Part shown: piece after piece, positions 6,234 through 6,937 of the stretch | Numbering within the stretch: the stretch's first letter is position 1 | How the letters are laid out: the number at the start of each line of letters is the position of its first letter | NCBI GenBank assembly: GCA_027053375.1 | Contig: JALUJC010000330.1 | Span: 1 to 6,937, forward strand | Origin: Caldifarciminota bacterium | Lineage (GTDB): Bacteria; Hydrothermota; Hydrothermia; S141-80 | Direction: 5' to 3' | DNA: 6,937 nucleotides | Made by a program: the position numbers and the translations under genes | Notes under the pieces: generated by a model | What the model saw: only the letters and a program-made list of their open reading frames with translations | The model's database searches: none | What the model was told of the DNA's origin: nothing

Positions 6234-6937
6234 ATCTGATCACGTTCCGGGTGCGGAATTTTCGGAATTACACCCGGGCGGAACTACCCCTGCATCCTGG
6301 GGTAAACCTCCTGTGGGGTCCCAATGGATCGGGGAAAACGAACCTCCTGGAGGCCATTGCATATTGTGCCTATCCCCGTTCCTTTCGTGGGGTGGCTGAT
6401 GTGCATCTGGTCCACTGGGGAGCGGAGGGGTTTCTCCTGGGTGCGGAGATCCGGGGGCCGGGTGGGGAACATCGCCTGCAGATACGCTATACCAGAGAAA
6501 GCAAAGACGCGCGTCTGGATGGAAAGCGGGTGGAGGCCTATCTACGCCTTTTCTGGGTGTTTCCTGTGCTGGTGTATGAACCACGCTTGATGGATCTGGT
6601 GCTGGGTGGACAACCTGTACGCCGAAGGTGGTTTGATCGGATGTTTGCCCTTCTGGATGCCACGTATCTGGATGCGTTGACAACCTATCGGCGTGCACTG
6701 CGGGAGCGGAATCGCCTGCTTCGTGCTGGACGTCGGGATACTCCAGAGGAGCGGGCGGTTCGGCGAATGCTGGAGCATCGTGCGGAACAGGTGCAGGCGA
6801 AACGAACACAGATGCTTCAGGAGCTGAACCGTTTTTTTGTTAGCCGGAGCACCTTCCTGCTGCGACAGGAAGGAAGCGTTCAATATCATCCGAGACGGAG
6901 GCGTTTTGAAGAGATCGCGCGTGAGGAAGCACGTTTT
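6230..6937 (+). CDS. recF: DNA replication and repair protein RecF, N-terminal 236 residues (continues beyond window)
   Basis: RecF is an SMC-like ATPase that acts with RecO and RecR to load RecA at single-stranded gaps. The ATG at 6230 overlaps the kinase stop as ATGA. No good Shine-Dalgarno site precedes it, so it probably depends on ribosomes finishing the kinase. The N-terminus has the family's FRNY (11-14) and a Walker A GPNGSGKTNLLEA (30-42). The residue before GKT is Ser, where many RecF proteins have Gln. Next come PRSFRG and the stretch VRRRWFDRMFALLDATYLDAL (starting at residue 130), where RecF proteins have a conserved 'RR.fLD...s.ldp.Yl..l' block, followed by a charged helical arm. 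The signature and Walker B motifs lie beyond the edge, since RecF is usually about 350-370 residues. No dnaA or dnaN is adjacent on the visible side. The identification is strong. Confidence 0.9.
   Translation, partial: MNLITFRVRNFRNYTRAELPLHPGVNLLWGPNGSGKTNLLEAIAYCAYPRSFRGVADVHLVHWGAEGFLLGAEIRGPGGEHRLQIRYTRESKDARLDGKRVEAYLRLFWVFPVLVYEPRLMDLVLGGQPVRRRWFDRMFALLDATYLDALTTYRRALRERNRLLRAGRRDTPEERAVRRMLEHRAEQVQAKRTQMLQELNRFFVSRSTFLLRQEGSVQYHPRRRRFEEIAREEARF

Overview
The window reads as bacterial chromosome, moderately GC-rich by eye, with strong Shine-Dalgarno sites and dense coding. The combination of a gingipain-type (C25) peptidase ending in a Por/type IX-like C-terminal domain, a 'HDxxRTGN' segment next to a beta-propeller-like region, and a DUF2723 (TMEM260-like, GT117) membrane glycosyltransferase suggests the Fibrobacteres-Chlorobi-Bacteroidetes superphylum or a related candidate phylum (Marinimicrobia, WOR-3 or Hydrothermae-like). 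This placement is inference from gene content only.

Layout: bases 1-1358 hold the 5' part of a minus-strand gene for a polytopic DUF2723 protein, running off the left edge. Bases 1359-1603 are a divergent control region. On the minus strand it has a sigma70-type promoter (TTGAAT-N17-TATAAT) for the DUF2723 gene. On the plus strand it has two 17-bp palindromes of the NtrC type (TGCAC...GTGC), 32 bp apart centre to centre, followed by a near-consensus sigma54 -24/-12 promoter (TGGCAA-N5-TTGCA). Bases 1604-5578 encode a 1324-residue secreted C25 cysteine peptidase. Bases 5579-5636 are a short spacer with two overlapping inverted repeats. Bases 5637-6233 encode a small P-loop kinase (COG0645 type). 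It overlaps by ATGA the start of recF (6230 onward), which runs off the right edge.

The most notable signal is the control region of the peptidase gene. The paired enhancer-like sites and sigma54 promoter copy the architecture of classic nitrogen-regulated promoters such as enterobacterial glnA. The simplest reading is that a large exported protease is switched on by an NtrC-family activator, plausibly to scavenge nitrogen from protein. The peptidase has exactly one cysteine, at the predicted nucleophile position, which supports a working C25 enzyme. The kinase and recF look like a translationally coupled pair unrelated in function to the peptidase. The DUF2723 gene is divergent and appears to have its own housekeeping promoter.
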